NCBI GenBank assembly: GCA_937891825.1
Contig: CALAHN010000088.1
Coordinates: 114,009 to 178,008 of the forward strand
From: an uncultured Alphaproteobacteria bacterium
Lineage (GTDB): Bacteria > Pseudomonadota > Alphaproteobacteria > Bin95
DNA length: 64,000 nt
Direction: 5' to 3'
Of the stretch, positions 16,840 through 25,288 are shown one piece after another (the stretch's first letter is position 1; each line of letters opens with the position of its first letter). The position numbers and the translations under genes were made by a program. A model generated the notes under the pieces. That model was given only the letters and a program-made list of their open reading frames with translations, was not told the origin of the DNA and ran no database searches.

Positions 16840-17412
16840 TCATCGTACATCCTGATATGTCGCCTTGAGCGTATGGCGAAGCGTGCGCCGCGCTCTCGAT
16901 AGTAACGATTCAACGGCCTCAGCGCTTGTATCCAGCGCTTCAGCGATCTCTTCGCCTGACAAGCCATCATTATGGGCCAGCAGGATCGCGGCCCGCTGAC
17001 GCTCCGGCAAACGCGCCAGAGCCTTGCGAATGGCCACGCCCAGTTCGCCTCCAAGGGCTTCGGTCTCCGGACTGGACCGAGTGTCCTCGGTTTGCTCCAG
17101 AATCGCCTCGGCGCCCTCGCCCACGAACCGTCTCGTCCGGCGCAGGCGATCGATCGCCAGGGTGTATGCGCTCCGACGGAGCCATCCAAATACCAGTCCC
17201 TCCGGCCGCCAGTCCGCGGCGCCGCGCCACAGGCGCATAATCGCTTCATGGGCGATGTCCTCGCCCTCGGCGGCGTCGTTCAGAATGCCGCCGGCGAAGG
17301 CCGCGATCGGGCGCGCATAGCGGCTGACAAGCAGACGCGCGGCCTGCTCATCGCCCGCCGCCAGTCGTCGCATCAGCGCCCGGTCTTGCGCAATCTGATC
17401 CGCTCGCGTCAT
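16840..17412 (-). CDS. ECF-family RNA polymerase sigma factor
   Basis: A 190-residue extracytoplasmic-function sigma factor. Region 2 is seen in MRRLAAGDEQAARLLVSRYARPI, then NDAAEGEDIAHEAIMRLWRGAADW and GWLRRSAYTLAIDRLRR, the core- and -10-binding part. Region 4 is seen in LARLPERQRAAILLAHNDGLSGEEIAEAL and SRARRTLR, the -35-binding helix-turn-helix. Region 1.1 and region 3 are absent, as expected. I prefer the ATG at 17412; an ATG at 17487 in frame would add a 25-residue unconserved extension. It heads a three-gene overlapping operon with a membrane protein and a metal-sensor-like protein, and probably drives genes for metal or envelope stress. Confidence 0.9.
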   Translation of the reverse strand: MTRADQIAQDRALMRRLAAGDEQAARLLVSRYARPIAAFAGGILNDAAEGEDIAHEAIMRLWRGAADWRPEGLVFGWLRRSAYTLAIDRLRRTRRFVGEGAEAILEQTEDTRSSPETEALGGELGVAIRKALARLPERQRAAILLAHNDGLSGEEIAEALDTSAEAVESLLSRARRTLRHTLKATYQDVR

Positions 17413-17687
17413 ACCTGCCCGATCGGCCGCTGAAGTTTCCCCATGGAAGCCGCGCGCTTCCAGGGGCCGCATATTAGAGCAACGCACGACGGCCGCATTC
17501 CCGTCGCCGCATCCGTAGAATCCCCTGCATGCGACGCTTAAGCCCTATAGCTTCAGCCGTTAAACCGACATTTACGATCTTGTGCTTTGCCGCCGCAAAT
17601 GGTCTAATCCTTTCATGTCATTGGCTAGGAACGGCCGATGCTATCGCATGACGGGGGTCGGCGATATCTCTGAAAGGGAGCAGCAGG

Positions 17688-17879
17688 ATGCTAAAAGCGG
17701 CCATTGGATTGGGGGCGCTCGTATTCCTTTTCGTCTTGGCGATAATCTACGTGCCAAGCGTTGCGGAAATCATTCCACAGTCAGATTTCGTGCGGGAAGC
17801 TGCGGCGCCGTTGGCGGTGCTGGTGAGCTTGGCAGCATTGATGGTTTGGCGCCCGAAAGGTCAGGGTCAGGCGGACTGA
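17688..17879 (+). CDS. small two-helix membrane protein
   Basis: A 63-residue hydrophobic protein with two likely membrane helices (about 4-24 and 39-55) separated by a short polar turn, ending in RPKGQGQAD. AAGGGAG lies about nine bases upstream of the ATG, and a strong bidirectional hairpin follows about 55 bases after the stop, so it looks like a self-contained unit. I do not recognise a family. It is divergent from the sigma factor operon, with about 275 bases between them, which leaves room for promoters in both directions. A chance frame is possible, but the ribosome site and helix pattern favour a real gene. Confidence 0.55.
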   Translation: MLKAAIGLGALVFLFVLAIIYVPSVAEIIPQSDFVREAAAPLAVLVSLAALMVWRPKGQGQAD

Positions 17880-17934
17880 TTCGCCGCGCCCGATCGTGCG
17901 CATTCTTGACGGATGCGCTGATTGAGAAATCGTT

Positions 17935-17974
17935 CATTCGGCCCTGGCGTCCAACGTGGCGTCAGGGCCGAATG
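17935..17974. terminator. bidirectional hairpin terminator candidate
   Basis: CATTCGGCCCTG (17935-17946) and CAGGGCCGAATG (17963-17974) are exact inverted repeats of 12 bases. Wobble pairs extend the stem into the 16-base loop. It lies between the stops of the small membrane protein gene (+) and the CoA-transferase gene (-), the expected place for a shared terminator. Only a weak T-rich tract (CGTTTGTG) follows on the plus strand. Confidence 0.6.
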
Positions 17975-18026
17975 CGTTTGTGGGCCTGTCAGAGCGCCCC
18001 CATTGCCCGCATGCTTTTCGGCAGGA

Positions 18027-19241
18027 TCAGCCGACAACGCCGGCTGCGCGGAACGCGACGATTTCGGCCGCGGAGTAACCGATTTCGCCCAGGACCGCGT
18101 CGGTGTGCTGGCCAAGATTGGGGGTCGTCGGCAAGGCCGTGTCCGTGACATTATCGACCCGGAAGGGCGCGCCAACCGTCCGAAATTCGCCATTCAAGCC
18201 ATCCGGCGCCGGCGCGGTCTTGATCAGGCCGCGCCCGGTCACTTGCGGATCCGCCGTCATTTGCGGGATCGTCAGGACCGCGCCCGCCGGCACGCCGGCT
18301 TTGGCGAGCTTGGTCTCCCAATAGCGCGCATCGGCTGTCGCGAAGGATTTCAGCAGTTCTTCCCGCAAAGCGGCGGCATTGGCGATCCTTGCCTGTCGAT
18401 CCAGAAAGCGCGGGTCCGCGATCAGGTCTTCGCGGGCGAGCGCGCGGGCCTGGGCATTGAATTGCCCTTGCGTCGCCGCCGCGACCTGCAGCAGCCCGTC
18501 CGCCGTCTCGTAAATCGACGACACGCTTGAGCCCGCGGGCGAGCCATTGCCCATCAAGGCCGGCTCGACACCGAAATTCAGGTAATTGTTGATCATGGGC
18601 GAGATCAACGAGGCGGCGACATCCAGCATCGAAACATCCAGATAAGCCCCGGCGCCCGTCCGCGCCTGGCGGGACAGCGCCGCCGCGATCGCGAACGCCG
18701 CCGTGATGCCCGTCGACATGTCGCAGACCCAGAACCCGACTTTCGTCGGACCCGTCACGCCGTCGAATCCGGTTAGCGTCATCATGCCGGAATTGGCCTG
18801 GATGATCGGATCATAGGCGGGCGCGCCTGCCTTTGGCCCCGACTGCCCGAATCCCGAGATTGAGCAATAGACAATTTCCGGCTTGATGGCCTTCGCCCAA
18901 TCGTAGCCATAGCCCAGCCGGGCGATCGCGCCGGCCTTGAAATTCTCGATCACGACATCGGCCTGGGCGACAAGTTTGGCGACAATCGCCCGTGCTTCCG
19001 GCCGCTTCAGATCAATGGCCAGCGAGCGTTTCCCGGCATTGAACGACAGAAACATCGGCGACTGGCCGGCAGCGGCGAACGGGCCTGTGGGCGTCATCAT
19101 AGAGCGCGACTGGTCGCCGCCGGTCGGCTGCTCCAGCTTGACGATCTCCGCGCCCTGCTGCGCCAGCATGAAACCGGCATAGGGACCGGAGATGACTTGA
19201 GTGAAATCAACGACGCGAACGCCGTCCAGAAGTCCGGACAT
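18027..19241 (-). CDS. CaiB/BaiF family (family III) CoA-transferase
   Basis: A 404-residue family III CoA-transferase, which moves CoA between carboxylic acids through an aspartyl-CoA intermediate. The N-terminal LLDGVRVVDFTQVISGPYAG is the family's Rossmann-like start. Asp144 in PAYDPIIQA is the expected catalytic aspartate. SFNAGKRSLAIDLK and VVIENFKAG are further family motifs. I start at the ATG at 19241; the frame continues upstream through low-complexity sequence. It lies downstream of ugd on the same strand but with a 94-base gap, and it does not fit polysaccharide synthesis, so it may have its own promoter. Its substrate is unknown. Confidence 0.87.
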   Translation of the reverse strand: MSGLLDGVRVVDFTQVISGPYAGFMLAQQGAEIVKLEQPTGGDQSRSMMTPTGPFAAAGQSPMFLSFNAGKRSLAIDLKRPEARAIVAKLVAQADVVIENFKAGAIARLGYGYDWAKAIKPEIVYCSISGFGQSGPKAGAPAYDPIIQANSGMMTLTGFDGVTGPTKVGFWVCDMSTGITAAFAIAAALSRQARTGAGAYLDVSMLDVAASLISPMINNYLNFGVEPALMGNGSPAGSSVSSIYETADGLLQVAAATQGQFNAQARALAREDLIADPRFLDRQARIANAAALREELLKSFATADARYWETKLAKAGVPAGAVLTIPQMTADPQVTGRGLIKTAPAPDGLNGEFRTVGAPFRVDNVTDTALPTTPNLGQHTDAVLGEIGYSAAEIVAFRAAGVVG

Positions 19242-19335
19242 GAGAAGGCTTCGTCCTTGAAAGTGACTGTCGGACCAAAGGCTAGTGCATGTTTTCGCGG
19301 AGCGTAAGTAACTGCTCGCCCGGCCGCGGTCGGGC

Positions 19336-20652
19336 TCAGTCGTGGCGGCCGCCGCGGCCGACGCCGTCATAGGCGAAGCCAAGCGCGCGCGCCGCGCCCG
19401 GACTGTAGAGATTGCGGAAATCGGCCAGGCGCGGCGTCCGCATCTGGGCTTTCAGGCGTTCGAGATCGATCGCGCGGAACTCGTTCCATTCCGTCAGGAT
19501 CAGAACGCAGTCGGCGCGCTCCGCCGCCTCATAGGGGTTGGCTGCCCAGGCGACGCCGGGCAGCAACTGGCGCGCTTCGCCGTGGGCCTGGGGATCGTAG
19601 GCGACGACCTCTGCGCCGGCCGCCAGCAGCGCCGGCAGGATATCCAGGGCCGGCGCTTCGCGCATATCGTCGGTGTTGGCCTTGAAGGTGACGCCAAAGG
19701 CCGCGATGCGCTGGCCACTGACTGAGCCGCCGCACAACGCGACGACTTTCCGGGCCATGGTCTCGCGCCGGGCCCGATTCGCCCCGACGACCGCATCGAC
19801 GATGGCGGACGGTCGTCCGACGCCGCGCGCCGTCTCCGCCAGAGCGGCGGTATCCTTGGGGAAACAGGACCCGCCATAGCCAGGACCCGGCTGCAGGAAC
19901 CGCGCGCCGATGCGCTCGTCCAGGCCCATCCCCCGCGCGATGCCTTCGATGTCGGCGCCGACGACTTCCGCGATATCCGCCATTTCGTTGATGAAGGCGA
20001 TCTTCGTCGCGAGGAAGGCGTTCGAGGCGTACTTGATCAGTTCGGCCGTTTCGAGATCGACCAGCACCAACCGGGATTTCGATAGCCGGAGCGGCCGGTA
20101 GAGCGCCTTCAGAAGCGCGTTGGCATTGTCGTTCTCGACGCCGATCACGACTCTGTCCGGGCGCATGAAATCTTCGATCGCCGAGCCTTCGCGCAGAAAT
20201 TCCGGGTTGGATGCGACGACGAACCCAGCGTCGGGGCGGATAGTTTTCAGGATGCGGGCGACCTCCCGCCCGGTGCCGACTGGCACCGTCGACTTGGTGA
20301 CGATGACAGCGCCGTCCGGCGCCGCGGCGGCGATCTCGGCCGCGGCGGCGTAGACATAGGTCAGGTCGGCATGGCCGTCGCCGCGCCGGGACGGCGTGCC
20401 GACGGCGATAAAAACGGCGTCAGCGTCTTTGACGGCGGCCGGGAGATCGGTGGTGAACGCAAGCCGCCCGGCCCCGACATTCGACTCGATCATGGCGTCA
20501 AGGCCGGGCTCGAAAATCGGCGCTTTCCCGGTCTTGAGCGTGGCGATGCGCGCTGCGTCCTTGTCGACGCAAATGACATCGACGCCGAATTCGGCAAAGC
20601 AGGCGCCGGAGACCAGCCCGACATATCCCGCCCCGATCATCGCGATGCGCAT
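19336..20652 (-). CDS. ugd: UDP-glucose 6-dehydrogenase
   Basis: A 438-residue enzyme oxidising UDP-glucose to UDP-glucuronate with two NAD+. The nucleotide site is MRIAMIGAGYVGLVSG at the N-terminus. Catalytic Cys263 sits in GPGYGGSCFPKDT. Further family motifs are KSTVPVGTG (120-128) and ELIKYASNAFLATKI (204-218). Length and start are typical. It follows galE by 59 bases in a run of surface polysaccharide genes, so UDP-glucuronate for an exopolysaccharide or capsule is the likely product use. The C-terminal ~20 residues end in RGGRHD and are unremarkable. Confidence 0.95.
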   Translation of the reverse strand: MRIAMIGAGYVGLVSGACFAEFGVDVICVDKDAARIATLKTGKAPIFEPGLDAMIESNVGAGRLAFTTDLPAAVKDADAVFIAVGTPSRRGDGHADLTYVYAAAAEIAAAAPDGAVIVTKSTVPVGTGREVARILKTIRPDAGFVVASNPEFLREGSAIEDFMRPDRVVIGVENDNANALLKALYRPLRLSKSRLVLVDLETAELIKYASNAFLATKIAFINEMADIAEVVGADIEGIARGMGLDERIGARFLQPGPGYGGSCFPKDTAALAETARGVGRPSAIVDAVVGANRARRETMARKVVALCGGSVSGQRIAAFGVTFKANTDDMREAPALDILPALLAAGAEVVAYDPQAHGEARQLLPGVAWAANPYEAAERADCVLILTEWNEFRAIDLERLKAQMRTPRLADFRNLYSPGAARALGFAYDGVGRGGRHD

Positions 20653-20711
20653 GCGTCGGCTGCTCCTCTTCGATCAATCGGATTGGGGTCTGACGGATTA
20701 GTGCGCCAAGA

Positions 20712-21689
20712 TCAAGCAGCCGCTTCCCGCATCGCCCAGCGATAGGCGTCGCCGACGATATCGAGGATGTCGGCGTGGGCAGGACGCCAGCCAAGCGCCG
20801 CCTTGACCGCGCTGGCGTCGGCGACCAATTCCGGCGGATCGCCTGCCCGGCGCGGCGCCGATCGGGCGCGCGCAGGACGACCGGCAACGCTTGCCGCAGC
20901 GGCGACGATCTCCTTCACCGAGTAACCGCGGCCGACGCCCAGATTGAACGCAGCGCTTCCGCCGCCGCCCAGCAAGCGCCGCAGCGCCAGCACATGCGCC
21001 GCCGCCAGATCGGCCACATGGACATAGTCCCGGAGCGGCGTTCCATCGGGCGTTGGATAATCCTCGCCGAAAATCTGCAGGGTAAAGTCGCCGGGCATCG
21101 CGGCGCGAATCGCAAGGGGGATGAGATGCGTTTCGGGGCTGTGGCGTTCGCCGATCGTCGCTTCGGGCTCGGCGCCGGCCGCATTGAAGTAGCGGAGCGC
21201 AATCGTGCGCAGGCCATGGGCGCTTTCGGCGTCCTGAAACAATCTTTCGGCCGCGAGCTTGCTGAAGCCATAGGGATTGATCGGCTGGCGCGGCGCCGAT
21301 TCGGGTATCGGCGAAACGCCCGGCGCGCCATAGACCGCGCAGGTGCTGGAGAAGATCAACGACCGCACATCCGTCGCTGCGGCCGCTTGCACGATGGCGA
21401 CCGCGCCGCCGATGTTCACATCGAAATAAAGCGCCGGCGCCTGGAGGCTCTCCGCGACTTCCGCTTTGGCGGCGAAGTGGAGAATGGCCTGAGCCGAATG
21501 GGTCCGGATGGCGGTTTCCAGGGCCTCGGCGTTCCGGACATCGCCTTCGATCGCCGGCCCCCAGCGGACAAAGTCACGGTGGCCGCGAGAAAAATCATCG
21601 TAGACGACGGGTTGGAAGCCTGCTTCGGCGAGGGCCTTGCACGCATGGGCGCCGACATACCCTGCCCCGCCCGTGACCAACACGTTCAC
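20712..21689 (-). CDS. galE: UDP-glucose 4-epimerase
   Basis: A 325-residue extended SDR epimerase interconverting UDP-glucose and UDP-galactose. The fold begins NVLVTGGAGYVGAH, the NAD site. The catalytic Ser/Thr is in FSSTCAVYG, and the Tyr/Lys pair is in NPYGFSK. RYFNAAGAEP and DGTPLRDYVHVADLA are GalE hallmarks. I chose GTG at 21689, because MNVLVTGGAGYVG is the standard beginning; the frame is open further to a TTG at 21734, adding 15 unconserved residues. It lies between the sugar-phosphate transferase and ugd genes, with about 60 bases on each side. Confidence 0.92.
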   Translation of the reverse strand: MNVLVTGGAGYVGAHACKALAEAGFQPVVYDDFSRGHRDFVRWGPAIEGDVRNAEALETAIRTHSAQAILHFAAKAEVAESLQAPALYFDVNIGGAVAIVQAAAATDVRSLIFSSTCAVYGAPGVSPIPESAPRQPINPYGFSKLAAERLFQDAESAHGLRTIALRYFNAAGAEPEATIGERHSPETHLIPLAIRAAMPGDFTLQIFGEDYPTPDGTPLRDYVHVADLAAAHVLALRRLLGGGGSAAFNLGVGRGYSVKEIVAAAASVAGRPARARSAPRRAGDPPELVADASAVKAALGWRPAHADILDIVGDAYRWAMREAAA

Positions 21690-21753
21690 CCTGTCGCCAG
21701 CCAAACGACTGCCTCCCAACCCGACGCCCGCCAATGTTTGCGAAATCGCAGCG

Positions 21754-22482
21754 TCAGTAAGCGTTCTTGCGCTCGAACGGGACCGAGAGGGTCTTCAGCA
21801 GGCACACGATATCCGTCCAGGGCGTCCAATGCGCCAGGTAGTGGCGCTGCAGGACCAGGCGGTCCCGGTAGCTGCCGCTGTTGCGGAACCGCACCTGCCA
21901 GGGACCGGTGATGCCGGGACGTTCGGCCAGATAATAGCGGAACTGGTCGCCCCAATGCTTTTCTTCGCCAAGCGCGATCGGACCCGCGCCGACAAGGCTC
22001 ATCTCGCCGACCAGGACGTTCCAGAGCTGCGGCAGTTCGTCGAGGCTGGTGCGGCGCAGAATCCGGCCGATCGCCGTGACCCGCGGGTCATCCTTCAATT
22101 TGGCGGTCGCATTCCATTCGGCCAAGGCCTTGGGATCGCTTTGCAGCAAGGCGTCCAGGCGCGCGTCGGCGTCTACCGACATCGTCCGGAATTTCCAGCA
22201 CTTGAACGTGGCGCCGTCCTGCCCCCAACGGGTGTGGCCGTAAAATATCGGCCGGCCGCTTTGCAGCATGACCAGCCCCATCACGATCAAGAACAGCGGC
22301 GCGAGCGCGACCAGCAGAACGGCCGCCCCAAGCGGGTCGATAAACGATTTCCACAAGCCGCGAACGATGTCGCGGCGCGAACGCGCCCTCGCAGGCCGCT
22401 GCATTGGCCACAGCGGCATTCTGATGAACGCCTCGAACAAAGGGCTGAGAGCGACCAGCCCCGACTTAGCGATCCGCTCCAT
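21754..22482 (-). CDS. polyprenyl-phosphate sugar-1-phosphate transferase (WbaP/ExoY-type)
   Basis: A 242-residue initiating glycosyltransferase that attaches a sugar phosphate to undecaprenyl phosphate at the inner membrane. One hydrophobic segment (about 50-75) precedes the catalytic domain. KFRTMSVDAD, RRTSLDELPQLWNVL, MSLVG and RPGITGPWQV are the standard motifs. The usual GPRP motif after MSLVG reads GAGP, losing the conserved arginine. With galE downstream, galactose-1-phosphate is a reasonable but unproved donor. The long N-terminal domain of full-size WbaP is missing, as in ExoY-like enzymes. Confidence 0.88.
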   Translation of the reverse strand: MERIAKSGLVALSPLFEAFIRMPLWPMQRPARARSRRDIVRGLWKSFIDPLGAAVLLVALAPLFLIVMGLVMLQSGRPIFYGHTRWGQDGATFKCWKFRTMSVDADARLDALLQSDPKALAEWNATAKLKDDPRVTAIGRILRRTSLDELPQLWNVLVGEMSLVGAGPIALGEEKHWGDQFRYYLAERPGITGPWQVRFRNSGSYRDRLVLQRHYLAHWTPWTDIVCLLKTLSVPFERKNAY

Positions 22483-22663
22483 GAGCTACCTGCCCCCTAG
22501 CGTACACGCGACAACAAAACGGCATTTCCGACTAATCCGGCTACGCCAAGTATCCCCCGTCGGTCGTCCAATGGCGGAAGCCATCGAGCGCTTGCCGGCT
22601 GAAGGTACTAGTTTTTTAACGCATTCGGCTGATTTCGCCAAACCTTACTTAGGATCAAATGGC
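22483..22663 (-). promoter_or_regulatory. AT-rich gap, promoter candidate for sugar transferase-galE-ugd
   Basis: The 181 bases between the GT4 and sugar transferase genes are less GC-rich than the surroundings. On the minus strand TTTGGC, 17 bases, then TTAAAA (about 22613-22641) resembles a sigma-70 promoter with a poor -35. No gene is seen here. Confidence 0.3.
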
Positions 22664-23917
22664 TTAATTATCAGTAATGCCGAGCGCAACTCGGCCATTC
22701 GCGCGCCGCAGAGCTGGTTCGACCGCGTCCAAATGACGCTCGATGGTATGCGGCCGCTTCCAATAGCGCCGATGCGCCGCGGCGCCCATGCGGCGCGCGA
22801 CGTCCGTCGCCATAAGCGTGCGCATCGCCGCCGCCAGCGCATCGACGCTTTGACTGGCGACATGCAAGCCGGTTTCGCCGTCAGCCACATATTCAACGCC
22901 GGCGCAATTGTCGCTGACGATGACCGGAACGCCTTGCGCGAGGGCTTCGAGCACGGTCAGCGGCTGGCATTCGTACCAGATGGACGGAAAGACGAGCGCG
23001 CGCGCCTGCCGCATCCGCGCCGAAACGGCCTCAGGCGTCAGCCATCCGGTGAACTCCGCGGTCGGCGCGCATTGCCGCAGGATGGGGCCTAGCTCGCCGT
23101 CGCCGACGAAGGCGATCGGCGCGCCGGCGTCATGGGCGGCGGCTGCGGCCAGATCCGCCCCCTTCTCCCGGGAAAACCGGCCGACGAACAGGAACGGCGC
23201 ATCGTCGGCGATCGCCGCGGGGCCCTGGTCTTCGACGTCGATCGGGTTGGGCGCGTAGACCTCCGACTCGGGCGGCGGCAGCCAGGCCGACAGGACGCGC
23301 TTCTGCAGATCGCTGATCGCCACGCGATGTTTCAGATTGCGGCGGAAGCGTCCCGGGCCGTTCAGGGCGGCCTGCCGGACGACGCGGAACAATTTGTGGC
23401 GGTAAGCGCGCGCGTCGCAATTTGCCGTGATGCAGGCGAACGACATCGGCCGACGCTGACAGTTCTCGCCGGCCGGGTAGTCAAAGAACGCGCCATTCGG
23501 GCAGGCCGCAAAATATTCGTGCATATGGTAGAGGGTCGGGATGCCGCTCGCCGCGATCGCCTGCTGGCAGGCAGGCGACATCGCTTTCGACCAGCCGTGC
23601 TGGTAGATCACCGTCGTCTTCGGATCGTGGCCGTCGAGCAGCCGCCTCAGGGCCGCCGCCGCTTTCCGGTTCCATATGCCGCGGACGGCAGCGCTCAGGG
23701 CATTCGCATCGCCAAGCAGGTCGGGCTGATCGAGGACGACGGTCTTGACCCCGCCCGCCGCAAGCCGCGGATCGGCAGGGCCGACAGGGGCGAAGTAAGC
23801 CACCCGGTGGCCGCGCGCCGCCAGCCCGAGCGCGCCGGCGATCGCGACTTTCGCCGCGCCGCCGTTCACAAACCCGTAGTCATAAGTGACGACGATATCC
23901 AACTTGCCGTCGGTCAT
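22664..23917 (-). CDS. family 4 glycosyltransferase
   Basis: A 417-residue retaining GT-B glycosyltransferase. The N-terminal domain has the acceptor-side glycine loop YGFVNGGAAKVA (14-25). The C-terminal donor domain has FVGRFSREKGAD, then FPSIWYECQPLTVLEALAQGVPVI, which contains the EX7E motif of GT4 enzymes. A cysteine-rich stretch (NCQRRPMSFACITANC, near 163-178) resembles the insertion in a GT4 subgroup found in polysaccharide clusters. It is the first gene of the minus-strand polysaccharide group and is divergent from the oxygenase gene. The donor sugar cannot be told. Confidence 0.88.
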   Translation of the reverse strand: MTDGKLDIVVTYDYGFVNGGAAKVAIAGALGLAARGHRVAYFAPVGPADPRLAAGGVKTVVLDQPDLLGDANALSAAVRGIWNRKAAAALRRLLDGHDPKTTVIYQHGWSKAMSPACQQAIAASGIPTLYHMHEYFAACPNGAFFDYPAGENCQRRPMSFACITANCDARAYRHKLFRVVRQAALNGPGRFRRNLKHRVAISDLQKRVLSAWLPPPESEVYAPNPIDVEDQGPAAIADDAPFLFVGRFSREKGADLAAAAAHDAGAPIAFVGDGELGPILRQCAPTAEFTGWLTPEAVSARMRQARALVFPSIWYECQPLTVLEALAQGVPVIVSDNCAGVEYVADGETGLHVASQSVDALAAAMRTLMATDVARRMGAAAHRRYWKRPHTIERHLDAVEPALRRANGRVALGITDN

Positions 23918-24175
23918 GGGCGCTCCGCTCTGCGAGATCTGTCCATTATTGGCAGTGCCGGCAACGAAAAGTTTAGTTGTTCCTGCCCGATATGTCGCCG
24001 CGGGAAATCAGCGCGCGTCTGGGCGCATGGCCTTTCCGCGCCTGGAAATACTGGCATTCATCCCGTTTTCACCTGGACATCGTTATAATCTGTGCTTTCT
24101 TACGCCCGATGTCGTTGATATTCGATGACCGCGCCGGGCGAAATTCCTTGCCCTTCCCTCTGGAGCGCCCAAGCC

Positions 24176-25288
24176 ATGCCCTTCCCCGCCCCACATGAAC
24201 CGGCGCCGCACTTCATCTGCGAGGCGTCGAATAATCCGCGCTTCAATTTCACGACCGTTGGCGGCCGATATATCTTGCTGACGTTCTTTGGATCGGCGGC
24301 GGAACCGGGCATGGCGAAGGTGTTGGCGGACGCAGCGGCCGAGCCGCTGTTCGACGATGTTCAGGCGTCCTTCTTCGGGATTTCGATCGACCCGGACGAC
24401 AAGGCCATGGAACGGGTCAAGCCAAAGACCATCGGCTACCGCTTCTTCTGGGATTTCGATCAGGCCATTTCAAAGCTCTATGGGGCCATTGAAGGCGAAG
24501 GCCGGGCGGACGGCTCTGTCGATTTCAAGCCGGTCTCGATCCTCATCGATCCGATGATGCGGATCATGGGCCATCAACCGATTGACGATCCGGCCACCCA
24601 TATCCAGCGGCTCGCGGATTTTCTGCGCAAGCTGCCCGCGATCGGCGCGCCGGTCGCCGCCCAGGGCCATGCGCCGGTTCTCGTGATTCCACGGATCTTC
24701 GAGCCGGATTTCTGCAAGCAGCTCATCGGCCTTTATAACCAGCATGGCGGCGAGGATTCGGGCTTCATGCGCGAGATCGACGGCAAGACCGTCGGCATCG
24801 TCGACTACAGCCACAAGCGGCGGCGGGACTACATCATCGACGATCAGAAGCTGATCCAGGCCTGCCAGGCGCGCATTCGCCGGCGCCTGGCGCCGGAAAT
24901 CAAAAAAGCCTTCCAGTTCGAACCGACCCGGATGGAGCGCTACATCGTCGCCTGCTACGATTCCGGCGAGGGCGGTTACTTCCGGCCGCATCGCGACAAT
25001 ACGACAAAAGGCACTGCTCACAGGAAGTTCGCAGTGACGCTCAATCTGAATGCTGAGGATTACGATGGCGGCTACCTGCGTTTCCCGGAATTCGGGCCGC
25101 ATCTCTTCAAGGCGCCGACCGGCGGCGCCGTCGTGTTCTCATGCTCGCTGCTCCATGAAGCGCTTCCTGTCGTCAAGGGCACGCGCTATGTTTTCTTGCC
25201 CTTCCTGTATGACGACGCGGGCGCGGAGCTTCGGGAGAAGAATAATGCCTATCTCGCGGAAAATGTCGTTAATTATCAACGCGGCTGA
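24176..25288 (+). CDS. 2OG-Fe(II) oxygenase with N-terminal peroxiredoxin-like domain
   Basis: A 370-residue two-domain protein. The first ~160 residues have an AhpC/thioredoxin-like outline (HFICEA, GGRYILLTFFGSAAEPG, FFGISIDPDD, VSILIDPMMRIMG), but no cysteine stands where the peroxidatic Cys should be. The rest is a prolyl-4-hydroxylase-type oxygenase: the Fe ligands are the HRD pair in YFRPHRDN and the His in CSLLHEALPV, and the 2-oxoglutarate Arg is in KGTRYVFLPF. I start at the ATG at 24176, preceded by GGAG; an ATG at 24125 lacks a ribosome site. Its stop overlaps the methyltransferase start (TGATG). The substrate is unknown, possibly a protein side chain. Confidence 0.85.
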   Translation: MPFPAPHEPAPHFICEASNNPRFNFTTVGGRYILLTFFGSAAEPGMAKVLADAAAEPLFDDVQASFFGISIDPDDKAMERVKPKTIGYRFFWDFDQAISKLYGAIEGEGRADGSVDFKPVSILIDPMMRIMGHQPIDDPATHIQRLADFLRKLPAIGAPVAAQGHAPVLVIPRIFEPDFCKQLIGLYNQHGGEDSGFMREIDGKTVGIVDYSHKRRRDYIIDDQKLIQACQARIRRRLAPEIKKAFQFEPTRMERYIVACYDSGEGGYFRPHRDNTTKGTAHRKFAVTLNLNAEDYDGGYLRFPEFGPHLFKAPTGGAVVFSCSLLHEALPVVKGTRYVFLPFLYDDAGAELREKNNAYLAENVVNYQRG

